This document shows, in pieces, positions 10,603 to 21,117 of a stretch of DNA of 64,000 nucleotides. Source of the stretch: Clarkia xantiana subsp. parviflora (Eukaryota; Streptophyta; Magnoliopsida; Myrtales; Onagraceae); NCBI GenBank assembly GCA_036873135.1, contig JAPTYO010000003.1, positions 30,198,763 through 30,262,762 of the forward strand, in the 5' to 3' direction. Positions within the stretch are counted from its first letter, which is position 1, and the number at the start of each line of letters is the position of its first letter. Below the pieces are notes generated by a model. The model was given only the letters and a program-made list of their open reading frames with translations. It ran no database searches and had not been told where the DNA came from. The position numbers and the translations under genes are program-made.

Positions 10603-12888
10603 ATGTCTCGTCACGGCGTCTCAGAATCCTTCCGCGGAGCTCCGCCGGGAGTTCTGCTCATCAGACGGATCCGAGGAGGGAAGAATTGGTCCCTCCAGAC
10701 ATACAGATACGTCGTTCTTTTAATCACATTCATCGCTTACGCTTGCTACCACGCATCGCGAAAACCTAGCAGCATCGTGAAAAGCGTCTTGTATCCCGAG
10801 CACGCTAAGAGAACACATCCCTGGCCGATCGGCGATTTCTTCATTGAGTACGAAAACGTCACATCTGATCACGATTATTGGTACAAATACAACGGCTGGG
10901 CGCCGTTCAACGGTAAAGACGGGACCTCGAGATTGGGCGAAATTGACGTCGCCTTCCTCGCTTGTTACTCCATGGGGATGTATGTAGCTGGGCATCTCGG
11001 CGACAGATTAGATCTGAGGTTGTTCCTGACGTCGGGCATGATCGGGAGCGGGATTTTCGTTGCTCTGTTTGGTATGGGATACTTTTGGAATATTCATCTG
11101 TTCTTTTACTTCTTAGCGATGCAGATGGCAGCTGGGCTGTTTCAGGCCACCGGTTGGCCTTCCGTGGTGGCCGTGATTGGAAACTGGTTCGGGAAGAGAA
11201 AGAGAGGCCTGATTATGGGAATCTGGAATGCACACACTTCGATCGGAAATATCAGTGGATCGCTTCTGGCCGCCTCGGTTTTAGATTACGGCTGGGGATG
11301 GTCGTTCATCTTGCCCGGTGCATTAGTCTTCTTTGGAGGAATCATTGTTTATCTGTTCTTAGCTGCTTACCCTGAAGATGTAGGGTTTCCTTGTGCGAAT
11401 GGTTCATGTGTGGAGCAAGGAGGCACCACCGATACGGAAACAGTTTCAGAGGATGGGGAGGCAGGAGTGATCGAAACACGTTCTTCCTCAATCGGATCAG
11501 TAAGCAAGAGAAGTGTCGGAATTGCAGAAGCTTGCCGGATTCCGGGTGTTATTCCGTTTTCTCTGTGTCTGTTCTTCTCAAAGCTGGTGGCTTACACTTT
11601 CCTCTACTGGTTGCCTTTCTACTTGAGTCAAACAGGTACTAGGTTTCAAGCTAGGTAGATTTTTTCTTAAAGTGATGTTTTCTAATGGTTTTAATACCAA
11701 ATTGCTATCTTAACTTGTAGATGAGTTGATGATTACTAGCTGAGCTTTTCTTTGTGTCCAATTTGCTAGTCTCATCCTTTTTTAGTGAGAAATAAATGGA
11801 GCTAGTAAGTTGCACTTAGTATATTAGTTAAAATGTTCAGCTAATAATAGCAACTAGCTCTCATTGGCCACAAGTTCATAGCAATTTGGTTCTGTTTCCT
11901 TTGATAAAATGATGTTTTTGCAGATGTTCTAACCAAAAAGTTCAAAAATTTGGCAGAAATTGGAGGCAACTTCATGTCAGTGAAATCCGCAGGAAACCTT
12001 TCAACTCTCTTCGACGTTGGTGGCATTGTGGGCGGTATCCTTGCCGGTTACATATCTGATAAACTCAATGCTCGGGCCACCACAGCAGCGACCTTCATGT
12101 ACCTCGCGATACCTGCGATGCTACTCTACCGTTTATACGGAAGCAAATCCAAATCAGTCAACATCGGGCTCATGATGGTAGCTGGTTTATTCGTGAACGG
12201 GCCTTATGCGCTGATCACTACTGCAGTTTCTGCAGACCTCGGGACCCACAAATCCCTGAAAGGCGATTCGAGAGCACTGGCTACTGTGACAGCAATCATC
12301 GACGGCACAGGCTCGGTTGGGGCCTCTCTGGGCCCGTTCCTTACTGGGTTCATATCTGAGAAAGGCTGGGATGCGGTGTTTCTGATGTTGATGGTTGGCG
12401 CTCTTACTGCTGGGCTGCTTCTGTCTCGTCTTGTTTCGGCTGAAATCAAGGAGAAAGTTGAAATTATACTGGATTCACCAAGGCAGCGAAATGCAGCAGG
12501 TAAAATTATAGTCACTTGTTTACCATTATGACCTAAAAAAGATTACTTCTTGAGAAAAGTAGCATTTTTACTATTTAAGGAAACTGAATGGAGTTGATTG
12601 TCTGAAAAAAAATGATTTTTTTCTTCCACTTTTTCGCAGAAAATCTCATTATGCTAGTTAGGGTTACGGATTCATCTGCTGTTTTTTTCCCGTATTCTGC
12701 AGATTAGTAGCATTTTTACTGTTTAAGGAAACTGGGTTGAGTTGATTGTCTGAAAAATAGGAGATTTTTTTCCTCCATTTTTTCACAGAAAATCTCATTA
12801 TGCTAGTTAGGGTTACGGATTCATCTGCTGCTTTTTTGTGTATTCTGCAGATTCGACTTCTGAACCTCTTTTAGGGAATACAGAGTGA
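10603..12888 (+). CDS. G3Pp: glycerol-3-phosphate-transporter-type MFS protein (3 exons, 537 aa)
   Basis: A 12-helix major facilitator of the plant glycerol-3-phosphate permease family; the physiological substrate and membrane are not decided by the sequence. Exons are 10603-11635, 11957-12499 and 12851-12888, totalling 538 codons with the stop. Recognisable blocks: [22 protein letters not shown], the family-typical NGWAPFNG loop, [45 protein letters not shown], and, after the acidic central loop (SEDGEAG), [29 protein letters not shown]. The 3' splice site at 11957 was preferred because it restores the family's ungapped SQT-IGG junction. An in-frame acceptor 33 bp earlier also exists. The last exon adds only 12 residues after a tandemly duplicated intron segment that contains a decoy acceptor. 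It is tail-to-tail with the small gene at 13533. Confidence 0.93.
12559..12854 (+). repeat. 148-bp tandem duplication in the last transporter intron
   Basis: Two near-identical 148-bp copies (from 12559 and from 12707) share gtagcatttttact-tttaagg, gagttgattgtctgaaaaa, cagaaaatctcattatgc and gtattctgcagatt. Each copy ends with a complete polypyrimidine tract and 3' splice site. The first acceptor (12702) joins the upstream exon to an immediate TAG; the second (12850) gives the normal C-terminus. Confidence 0.9.
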
Positions 12889-13532
12889 TTCGGTTCTGGC
12901 AACTGGTTACATATACTAGTATGCTATAGCTATGGTGCCACGGAGATGAAAAGCTTCTACAAGCGCAAAATTTTGGTAGTAGAGTGCGTAGTTTTTATAT
13001 GTATAGTTCCACCTTTCATTGATTTCAGCTGATTCAATTCGGATCCGATCCTCGTGGTAGGTTATCTATGTCTTTCTTTCTTAGTTGATATTGATCTATA
13101 AGTTGGCTCTTCACTGACAGTATGGTGAATGAAGCTAAGATGCAATGATGTTATGCCCTTTCTGTTATAAAGATTCAATTTTTACTGTTCATAACTTCAC
13201 ATTGAGCCTGACCTGCCATTGCATTGATCTACGTATAGTTACTTCTCATCATGAGATAAATCTCAAGATCAAGAATCAATAAACCAGAAGAAATTATGAG
13301 ATCAAGGAGCAACAGATGAAAAAATGGATCGAGATGAAGCCAAGAGATCACATTTCAATTGGATTTCTTGGAGAAAAGACAGGTCAATATATCAATAACA
13401 AACAACAAATAAATGGTTGTATAGATGAGTTCTGTGAAAATGGTAAACTAAAACTAGCAGATGAATCCAATACAGAGCTGTGCTGAATTCAGCGTATCTA
13501 TAGCAAGGAACTTAGAAATTATTGAAATTTAA

Positions 13533-13919
13533 CTAACTTGGCTGGTAATCAACAAAAACAGTGTATGGTGCTGGAGAGAACTCTGAATCTTCATTCTGCA
13601 ATTAGAACCATACTTCGATTCAAAATCAAAGATACTTGATCAGGTTGTAAAAAAAAATGGCGGCAAGGGAGAAATTGGAACCTGAGAAGAACCAGAGGAT
13701 AAGGCCGCAGAGGATGAGCAAGAGAGGGATGGCGTGAATGGCGTTCTCCGCAGATCTGAGGCGGCGGTGCTCCTTGTGCGCCGCACCTGAGAGCGGATTG
13801 AGTGTCGGCAGCTGGTCGCCGTCGGAGCTCAGCCTCGCGATCTTCGATTTGGAGGAGATTGAGTTGCCGAGCAGTGGATCCTCGGAAGAGACGCGCGGCG
13901 CGCTCGGTGATCTGTGCAT
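13533..13919 (-). CDS. small single-pass membrane protein (unknown), 95 aa
   Basis: I do not recognise a characterised family. The start MHRSPSAPRVSSEDPLLG is followed by a Ser-rich, basic soluble part and one hydrophobic helix at about residues 63-78 (IPLLLILCGLILWFFS). Read without splicing the frame ends at 13626 (97 aa). A plausible intron (donor 13681, acceptor 13583) joins 13682-13919 to 13533-13582 in frame and gives 95 codons ending YTVFVDYQPS. I favour the spliced form because the extra residues of the unspliced form come from typical intron sequence and the acceptor is in phase. An earlier acceptor (CTAATTGCAG) would give a stop after one residue. It is convergent with the transporter gene, 644 bp away. 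The DPLLG motif resembles an acidic dileucine sorting signal (inference). Confidence 0.65.
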
Positions 13920-14108
13920 CTTCTCAGTCGTCTCTTCTTCTCAACGTATCGAGGGAATGAATGAAGAAGGAGAAGGAAAGTCTTCGGCAACTTGGCTGGC
14001 TGCTTCTGAGAGGCTTCCATTGACGACTACTGATTGAAATATCGCATTTATTAAATAATTAATGTTTTCTATTTATTTTTGCCAATAATTAATGATTTTT
14101 TTATAGCG

Positions 14109-14112
<4 letters not shown>

Positions 14113-14160
<48 letters not shown>
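14113..14160. repeat. (TA)n microsatellite
   Basis: About 24 uninterrupted TA dinucleotides, at the left edge of a nested MITE. Confidence 0.95.
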
Positions 14161-14163
<3 letters not shown>

Positions 14164-14171
14164 TAATTCCT

Positions 14172-14502
14172 TAAACTGTGAAAAAAAGAGTGAAAAAATC
14201 ATAGAAAGTTAACAACTGCCACATGTCAGTTAACAATTTGACATAAATTGGAGAAATTCTTATATACCTCAGCTGCAACACATGGCAGCTGAGGTGTTAG
14301 CACTTAGCCATCCACAATGTGACATGTGGCAAAAATTTCTTAATTTATAGCCACATGTCATATCCTGAATGGCTAAGTGCTAACACTTGCAGCTGAGGTA
14401 GGGAAGAATTTCTCCATAAATTGGAAAGAGAATCATGCAATGCATTGCCATGTGGCATGTGGCAGCTTTCTATGGTTTTTTCACACTTTGTTTCACACTT
14501 TC
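14172..14502. mobile_element. outer palindromic MITE
   Basis: Inverted flanks: left gagtgaaaaaatcatagaaag...ctgccacatg (about 14188-14226) pairs with right catgtggcag-ctttctatggttttttcacac (about 14454-14488), and a second tgtgaaa block extends the pairing outward. The ends are imprecise and no target duplication was found. A younger MITE (14251-14414) sits inside it. Confidence 0.65.
14251..14414. mobile_element. inner MITE with 9-bp target duplication (MULE-like)
   Basis: The 164-bp element starts GAGAAATTC and ends GAATTTCTC. Its inverted repeats extend inward through the cctcagctgcaa / ttgcagctgagg blocks, and a second pair (gttagcacttagccat / atggctaagtgctaac) continues the palindrome, so the transcript would fold as a long hairpin. 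It is flanked on both sides by CATAAATTG (14242-14250 and 14415-14423), a perfect 9-bp duplication as expected for Mutator-like elements. Confidence 0.88.
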
Positions 14503-15356
14503 TAGCAAAGCCCATATATATAATAGTCTTCATCGGGAGGTTAGCCTTCGTAACATATTTATTTGACGTTTAAAAAAATCATCACTCGCACTTTAGAAAC
14601 AGAGCTAGCATTTCAAATGGTTCACTACTGATAAAATTCATACATTTGAATAAAACAAATAAAATGGGGAACATATTTTTTTTACCACAATTCATTATAT
14701 TTATATGTAAAATACATACAAAATATATATGAATATTCGTGACCAACATTTAAGTCTTACGGGCTGACTCGGTACGAGTGAAGATCTGTCTAAATGTAGA
14801 GCAATTTACAAGTACTGCCATCCTAATGGCCCCGCCTAAAACAAGAAAAATAAATGGAGGACATTTAGCCTCATTATCAATTGGGGCTCAACTAGGGCTG
14901 AGTATGGGACAGATGGGCGGACTCTTTTTAGAAAATGGCCCAAGCCCTAAAACTAGGGCCATTAATGGCTGTCCCGAGCCCTATCCCGAGCCCTAGCTAG
15001 TAGGAAAAGGCCCGTCCGTCACGGGCCTACAGGGACTAGGGACAAACCCAAATTCCCATCCAAGTTAAAAAAAAAAATCATACTCAATTTACTTAAACCA
15101 TAACCAAACACAGAACAACAACAACGTTCAACAGATACCACAAAGTTCACCATAAAACACCAAAATCACTCAAACATTTTGTCACTTGTAAGAACACCAA
15201 GTTCAACACATAACTTGGTTCTCTAAAATAGTTCACCAAAGACTCCAAAACTAAGTTTTACCAAGGCTCTAACACAAAGTCACTAACAATTATGACATAA
15301 CAAGTTATAAATGCAAATCCCAAATCAAATGGAACTTCATCCCGAGCTATCACTAA

Positions 15357-16215
15357 TGTTGCGTCCGGGACGACTGAGGTCACGAGGACGCGTCTGAGGT
15401 TGTGCGGGTAAGGACCCTTCTGTCGGAGGTTGTGACCCGGCAAGGCTGTGACCCGACGAGGTTGTGACCCGGCAAGGCTGTGACCCGGCGAGGTAGTGAC
15501 CCGGCAAATCTGTGTCTCGTGCGTCGGATCCTGCGCAAAGGACCAATGCTAGCACGGAGAGGGGGGGGGGGGTGGTGCTAGCGGAGCCCTCTCCGATGCT
15601 TAAGTTACTAAAGTGGCAAAAGGGTAATTTCTAGAGAGAGAAAGTTCTAGAGAGAAGTCAGAGCTCAAAATACCAAAGTTGGGCAAATGAGAGAGTGAGT
15701 GAAAATGGGTGGCCAAGGCCTCCTATTTATAGGCTTCCTTGAGACCGGACCCGGTTTTAGAGCGGTTCGACGACGGTTCAAGGAGACAAACGGGAACCGT
15801 CATCCACATTGGTAATGCATGAACTTGACCTCTCTACACGTAACGGCGATCGCGGACACGGTAATCGTGGATATGACAATCGCGCAATACCCGTGGCGCA
15901 ACCCGGACCTCGTCGAAATTGGGCAATTCGGCGAGGTCCGGATTGCCGTGCGATCCGGACCTCCGGATTGCGCAATCCGGAGGTCCGGATTGCTTGCAAC
16001 CCGGACGTCCGGGTTGCTGCAACCCGGACATCCGGGTTGCTGCAACCCGGAGGTCCGGATTGCTTGCAATCCGGATGTCCGGTCCGGAAACGCGTAAATA
16101 CGTTTCCGGACCGTTTTGACCCTTGGGAGACGTTTTTCCGAGACGAGATGTAATTTTGACGTGTTTGCGAGGCCCGAAGTGTAAATACGAACCCGAATTG
16201 GACATTTATCCATCA
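15357..16215 (-). repeat. 3' LTR (859 bp)
   Basis: This is the left LTR, downstream on the minus strand. TATA box (TATAAATA on the minus strand) at 15724-15731. It contains a G-run of 13 at about 15562, tandem gtgacccgg-aagg/gagg units at about 15427-15505, and about six palindromic units of the type gcaatccgg-agg-tccggattgc at about 15951-16085. It is longer than its partner mainly because of two extra palindromic units and a longer G-run. Confidence 0.92.
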
Positions 16216-16226
16216 CTTGCCCCCGA
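16216..16226 (-). other. polypurine tract of the retroelement
   Basis: The plus-strand cttgcccccga directly abuts the left LTR. On the minus strand it reads tcgggggcaag, the short purine-rich primer expected just before a 3' LTR. Confidence 0.6.
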
Positions 16227-16841
16227 GTCAAGAAACGGTTTAGAACCTTTCTTGGCTCTATTTTAAGTTAGGATATTTGTCCAATTTGAGTCTGACGCTA
16301 ACCTTTCGATTTTGATCGTTGGTCGGGTGTAGGTATCTTGATTCCGTCCGTCGCTTGACTTTCTGGCCGAACGACTTTATTTCCTGTCACTATGGTTAGT
16401 GTGATGGGAAATATATATGTGACGTGCAAGCATGGTTATTGTCGGAGACACGAGAAATCGGAAATGCATTTATACGAGTATGCGTCTATCGTCATGTAAG
16501 TATGAATAAAGGACGTGGCAAGATCGTAATTACGTAATGCAAGAAAATAGAAATCGTATGTTTCTAAAATGACTAAGTGATTACCGACTCTTGGATCACG
16601 TGATTGCAACATACGCCCATGATGATTGACTTGACACGCGCGATGATGTTGATGCGCGCGTTGACGTTGATACACGCGTTGACGTCAGGTATAGATTGTT
16701 GGTTATTTCCTGCAAGCATGTTAAAACACTTAGAAAATATTAAGCGATATCTAATGTTTGTCACCATAGATGTCGTCGTATGAGCTTTGACGATGTGCAT
16801 CGTTGGTAGGCTTAGGGGGCATAGCTACTCGTTGTATGCAA

Positions 16842-18478
16842 TACATCTTTGTTGACGTGCATGTGCGTATGTGAAAATACTTAGAAAATATTCTCTCCTT
16901 GTTGGCATGACCCCTTGTTGACGTGTACGTACGTACATGGGAATACTTTAGAAAATACTTTTTCTTCGTTGACATGCCCCCTTGTCGACATGTATGTACG
17001 TACATGGAAACACTTAGAAAATATTTTCTTCTCGTCGACGTGCACCCTCGTCGACATGTATGTACGTACATGGAAACACTTAGAAAATACTTTCTCCTTG
17101 TCGACGTGCGTCCTCGTCGACATGTATGTACGTACATGGAAACACTTAGAAAATATTTTCTCCTTGTCGACGTGCATCCTCGTCGACATGTATGTACGTA
17201 TATGGAAACACTTAGAAAATATTTTCTCCTTGTCGACGTGCATCCTCGTCGACATGTATGTACGTACATGGAAACACTTAGAAAATATTTTCTCCTTGTC
17301 GACGCGCATCCTCGTCGACATGTATGTACGTACATGGAAACACTTAGAAAATATTTTCTCCTTGTCGACGCGCATCCTCGTCGACATGTATGTACGTACA
17401 TGGAAACACTTAGAAAATATTTTCTCCTTGTCGACGCGCATCCTCGTCGACATGTATGTACGTATATGGAAACACTTAGAAAATATTTTCTTCTCGTCGA
17501 CGTGCACCCTCGTCGACATGTATGTACGTACATGGAAACACTTAGAAAATACTTTCTCCTTGTCGACGTGCGTCCTCGTCGACATGTATGTACGTACATG
17601 GAAACACTTAGAAAATATTTTCTCCTTGTCGACGCGCATCCTCGTCGACATGTATGTACGTACATGGAAACACTTAGAAAATATTTTCTCCTTGTCGACG
17701 TGCATCCTCGTCGACATGTATGTACGTATATGGAAACACTTAGAAAATATTTTCTCCTTGTCGACGTGCATCCTCGTCGACATGTATGTACGTACATGGA
17801 AACACTTAGAAAATATTTTCTCCTTGTCGACGCGCATCCTCGTCGACATGTATGTACGTACATGGAAACACTTAGAAAATATTTTCTCCTTGTCGACGCG
17901 CATCCTCGTCGACATGTATGTACGTACATGGAAACACTTAGAAAATATTTTCTCCTTGTCGACGCGCATCTTCGTCGACATGTATGTACGTATATGGAAA
18001 CACTTAGAAAATATTTTCTTCTCGTCGACGTGCACCCTCGTCGACATGTATGTACGTACATGGAAACACTTAGAAAATACTTTCTCCTTGTCGACGTGCG
18101 TCCTCGTCGACATGTATGTACGTACATGGAAACACTTAGAAAATATTTTCTCCTTGTCGACGCGCATCCTCGTCGACATGTATGTACGTACATGGAAACA
18201 CTTAGAAAATATTTTCTCCTTGTCGACGCGCATCCTCGTCGACATGTATGTACGTATATGGAAACACTTAGAAAATATTTTCTCCTTGTCGACGTGCATC
18301 CTCGTCGACATGTATGTACGTACATGGAAACACTTAGAAAATATTTTCTCCTTGTCGACGCGCATCCTCGTCGACATGTATGTACGTATATGGAAACACT
18401 TAGAAAATATTTTCTCCTTGTCGACGCGCATCCTCGTCGACATGTATGTACGTACATGGAAACACTTAGAAAATATTT
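16842..18478. repeat. 66-bp tandem array with higher-order structure
   Basis: About 23 near-identical 66-bp units, plus about two degenerate units at the left edge, each contain two GTCGAC sites, the perfect palindrome ATGTACGTACAT (or its gtatat variant) and cacttagaaaata. Variant units recur in blocks: the ttcttctcg variant occurs at 17025, 17487 and 18015, spacings of 462 and 528 bp (7 and 8 units), each time followed by a gtgcgtcct variant. The period is a multiple of three and lacks stops, so two plus-strand and two minus-strand frames stay open for more than 500 codons. Those ORFs are a consequence of the repeat and are not annotated as genes. Weak ancestral units (gcatgttaaaacacttagaaaatatt) occur just outside at about 16716. 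Confidence 0.97.
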
Positions 18479-19299
18479 CCAGCTGCAGTTTCTGCTTTTA
18501 GCATAATTCTCGAGAGATCCGACGCAGGGGCGTGTTCCTCGAGCGATTCTTGATTCTTTATGCTGAGCATGACCGTGCTACCCCTTTCTTGTGATAAGGG
18601 AAATAGGGTTGAGGGTTGTGTAGTGGCGTCTTCTGCCCCCCGGTCGAGGGACCGGCCCAAGGAGGAGCGTTACTCCTACTGAGGTAAGCGTTTGTTGATA
18701 ATTCTTTGTTCATGTTTTTTCTTGCATGACACTTCGTCACCTGGACAATGTTAAGTACTGTGGTTGCCCCTCTTGGCTAGGCTCCAAGGCATGGCAGGAT
18801 GGGTAGAGCATAGGATGTTGTGACTTGCACATTATAGATTTTGCTTGGAGAAGACGATGGAAACTTCTGCTTGTTCCGTCGAGTCCTGTTAGAGATGACG
18901 ACATTCTTTAATCTGTGCCATCTTTTAGATATACTGAACTTGTTTCTGAGTCTGTTTGCCCCCCGGCTTCCATGCTTGAAGACTTGTTGTAGTTGTTCCT
19001 TAGTTGTTGCTTCCGACTTGTCCGCTTTGAATATGTTTATTGAATGCGGATGAGTTATAATGCAAACATAGTTCCTGCGGTCGTGACCGATAGCCACTTC
19101 CTGATTGATGAGTTGAGATGTTCTTCTGGTTGCCTGCCTGATGCCTTATGCATATTGCCCTTTGTTCCAGAATAGCTTGCCGCTTGACTAAGCAAGATAC
19201 TAGTTTATACCGTCTCTTAGTTCCACTCTAAGGCGACGTTGTACAAGACTCGACTTGTAAATTTTACGAGTTTTATACAGGGTACGCACCTGACAGCGT

Positions 19300-19645
19300 G
19301 TATCAACCTGACAGCGTGTATCAACCCGCGTTGGGGAAGTATACATAAAAAACATTTAAGTTTTTGAAGAAGCATTTTGTAAAACTTAAAAGGCTTGTTG
19401 ATAAAATTTTTGAGAAAATATTTTGGTTTTGAATGTGATACATCCAAAAAATCATGTTGACAAAAATATTTTTGGAAAGGTGTTTGATATATAAAATGTT
19501 TGATAAGATTTTTGGCAAAACTTTTGGTAAAGTGTTTGAAAAAATACTTGTGATACATGATTCCTGCGTCCAGGGACCATGTAACACTTTTTGAGAATAT
19601 GAATTGTGATGCCTGCTTTCTGCGTCCAGGAACCATGCAACACGG
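19300..19645. repeat. short duplications in the retroelement interior
   Basis: A 19-bp unit cctgacagcgtgtatcaac occurs twice in tandem (19289-19326). A diverged pair of about 64 bp shares ctgcgtccagg-accatg-aacac (about 19564-19590 and 19619-19643). No ORF of note is present. Confidence 0.6.
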
Positions 19646-19660
19646 CTTAAAAACCTATAA

Positions 19661-20073
19661 AACGAACCCTGATGGCGTTCGTAATATGGGAATGCCGACT
19701 AGACAGAGGACATTCGCCATAAAGAGTGCACCCTGAACCGGATATACGCACTTGTTATATAGTGGGGTTGTTGTCTAAAGAGAGAACTTCCGCCGTATTT
19801 AACGAACCCTGATGGCGTTCGTAATATGGGAATGCCGACTAGACAGAGGACATTCGCCATAAAGAGTGCACCCTGAACCGGATATACGCACTTGTTATAT
19901 AGTGGGGTCGTTGTCTAAAGAGAGAACTTCCGCCGTATTTAACGAACCCTGATGGTGTTCGTAATATGGGAATGCCGACTAGACAGAGGACATTCGCCAT
20001 AAAGAGTGCACCCTGAACCGGATATACGCACTTGTTATAGAGTGAGGTCGTTGTCTAAACAGAGAACTTCCGT
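19661..20073. repeat. 140-bp tandem triplicate
   Basis: Three copies start with AACGAACCCTGATGG at 19661, 19801 and 19941, an exact 140-bp period, and contain gaatgccgactagacagagg and ccggatatacgcacttgtta. Copies differ by single substitutions. The last diverges at cttccgtcac. The unit is unrelated to the 66-bp array. Confidence 0.95.
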
Positions 20074-20136
20074 CACTTAAAGGGTGATCAGCCCCGTATG
20101 CCCATCCTGTTCTGAATTCAGGGAATGGCTATAAAA

Positions 20137-20268
20137 TAGGTCTTGGTGTTAACCCGAGACATTGCTTGTAGTTGACGCCCTGAATAGTCGCCGTTTTAAT
20201 AATAGGTCTTGGTGTTAGTCCAAGACACTGCTTGTAGTTGACGTCCTGAATAGTCGCCGTTTTAATAA
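20137..20268. repeat. second 66-bp tandem pair
   Basis: Two copies starting taggtcttggtgtta at 20137 and 20203, with a third partial start at 20269. The period is 66 bp, the same length as the array at 16842, but the sequence is unrelated. Confidence 0.9.
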
Positions 20269-21117
20269 TAGGTCTTCTAGAGATAGACACTTATGATATG
20301 AACAGAGGAATAAACTCCTTGTTGATGTAGATGACAGATATGTTGGTGTTGTATACCATAACTCCCTCCTTGCATATAATGCTTAGCTTGTATTGCTGGA
20401 GTAGATTTTGTGCATAGGCTACTACTTGCCATCATTCCTGAATAACAATCGTAGTGTAACATGTACCTACGAGTAGAGTTGTCTTTGTTAGATAGTCGCA
20501 ATTTTTATAAGTTTGCCAAAGTATAAAGTGATGAAATTTTCTTTTTAATCATGCATATGATAAGGGAATTTGATACGAGGATTCCTTGTTTGTGTAGGAA
20601 ACTTCCCTGATGGCAGACATGATGAGTGTAGGTTATGGTAGGCATATGTTAGGTAGAATTGTCGAGTGCTCCTCAGCTTCGTGCTCCCCAAGTTGCTTGG
20701 CGGTTGTATCGCTGTTTCTTGATTGTTTATATTGCTTTGACTTCTAATAGTGTATGACCTGTCCTTGTGTAATGCCCCCGGGCTTGTTTATTATTGCGAC
20801 ATGATTTTTATAAAATGCTTGAGACTTTATGTTGTTGACGCGAGGAATATGTGTGTAGTTGTTACTTGGCGTTATTCCAAGGTAATATGCGTCATAATAA
20901 TGTACCTACGAAAGTAGATTTATCCTTTATTAGATATTTAGAGTTCTCATGACGGATTACAAGAAAGTGTCTAGTGATCACTTCTTTTGAAAATTACTGA
21001 GGCTAATAAGCATGAGTTGTACTTAAACTTTAAAAGATTTAACATAGATATGCGAAAAGGAGATAGGAAAATAAAGGGATTGTGATGTGTTTGGTGTCCC
21101 CGTAGGTGATTTGTTGG

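Noticed and set aside
15800..16231. ORFs inside both LTRs (also 23221-23613)
   Set aside because: They arise from CG-rich palindromic units and have no ATG-led coding signature; the same shadows occur in both LTRs.
16842..18478. CRISPR-like regular repeats
   Set aside because: Units are contiguous and homologous throughout, with no unique spacers, and the genome is a plant's.
16751..18506. Four ORFs of 520-568 codons on both strands across the 66-bp array
   Set aside because: Their openness follows from a repeat period divisible by three without stops. They are pure tandem repeats without domains and overlap each other, so none is called as a gene.
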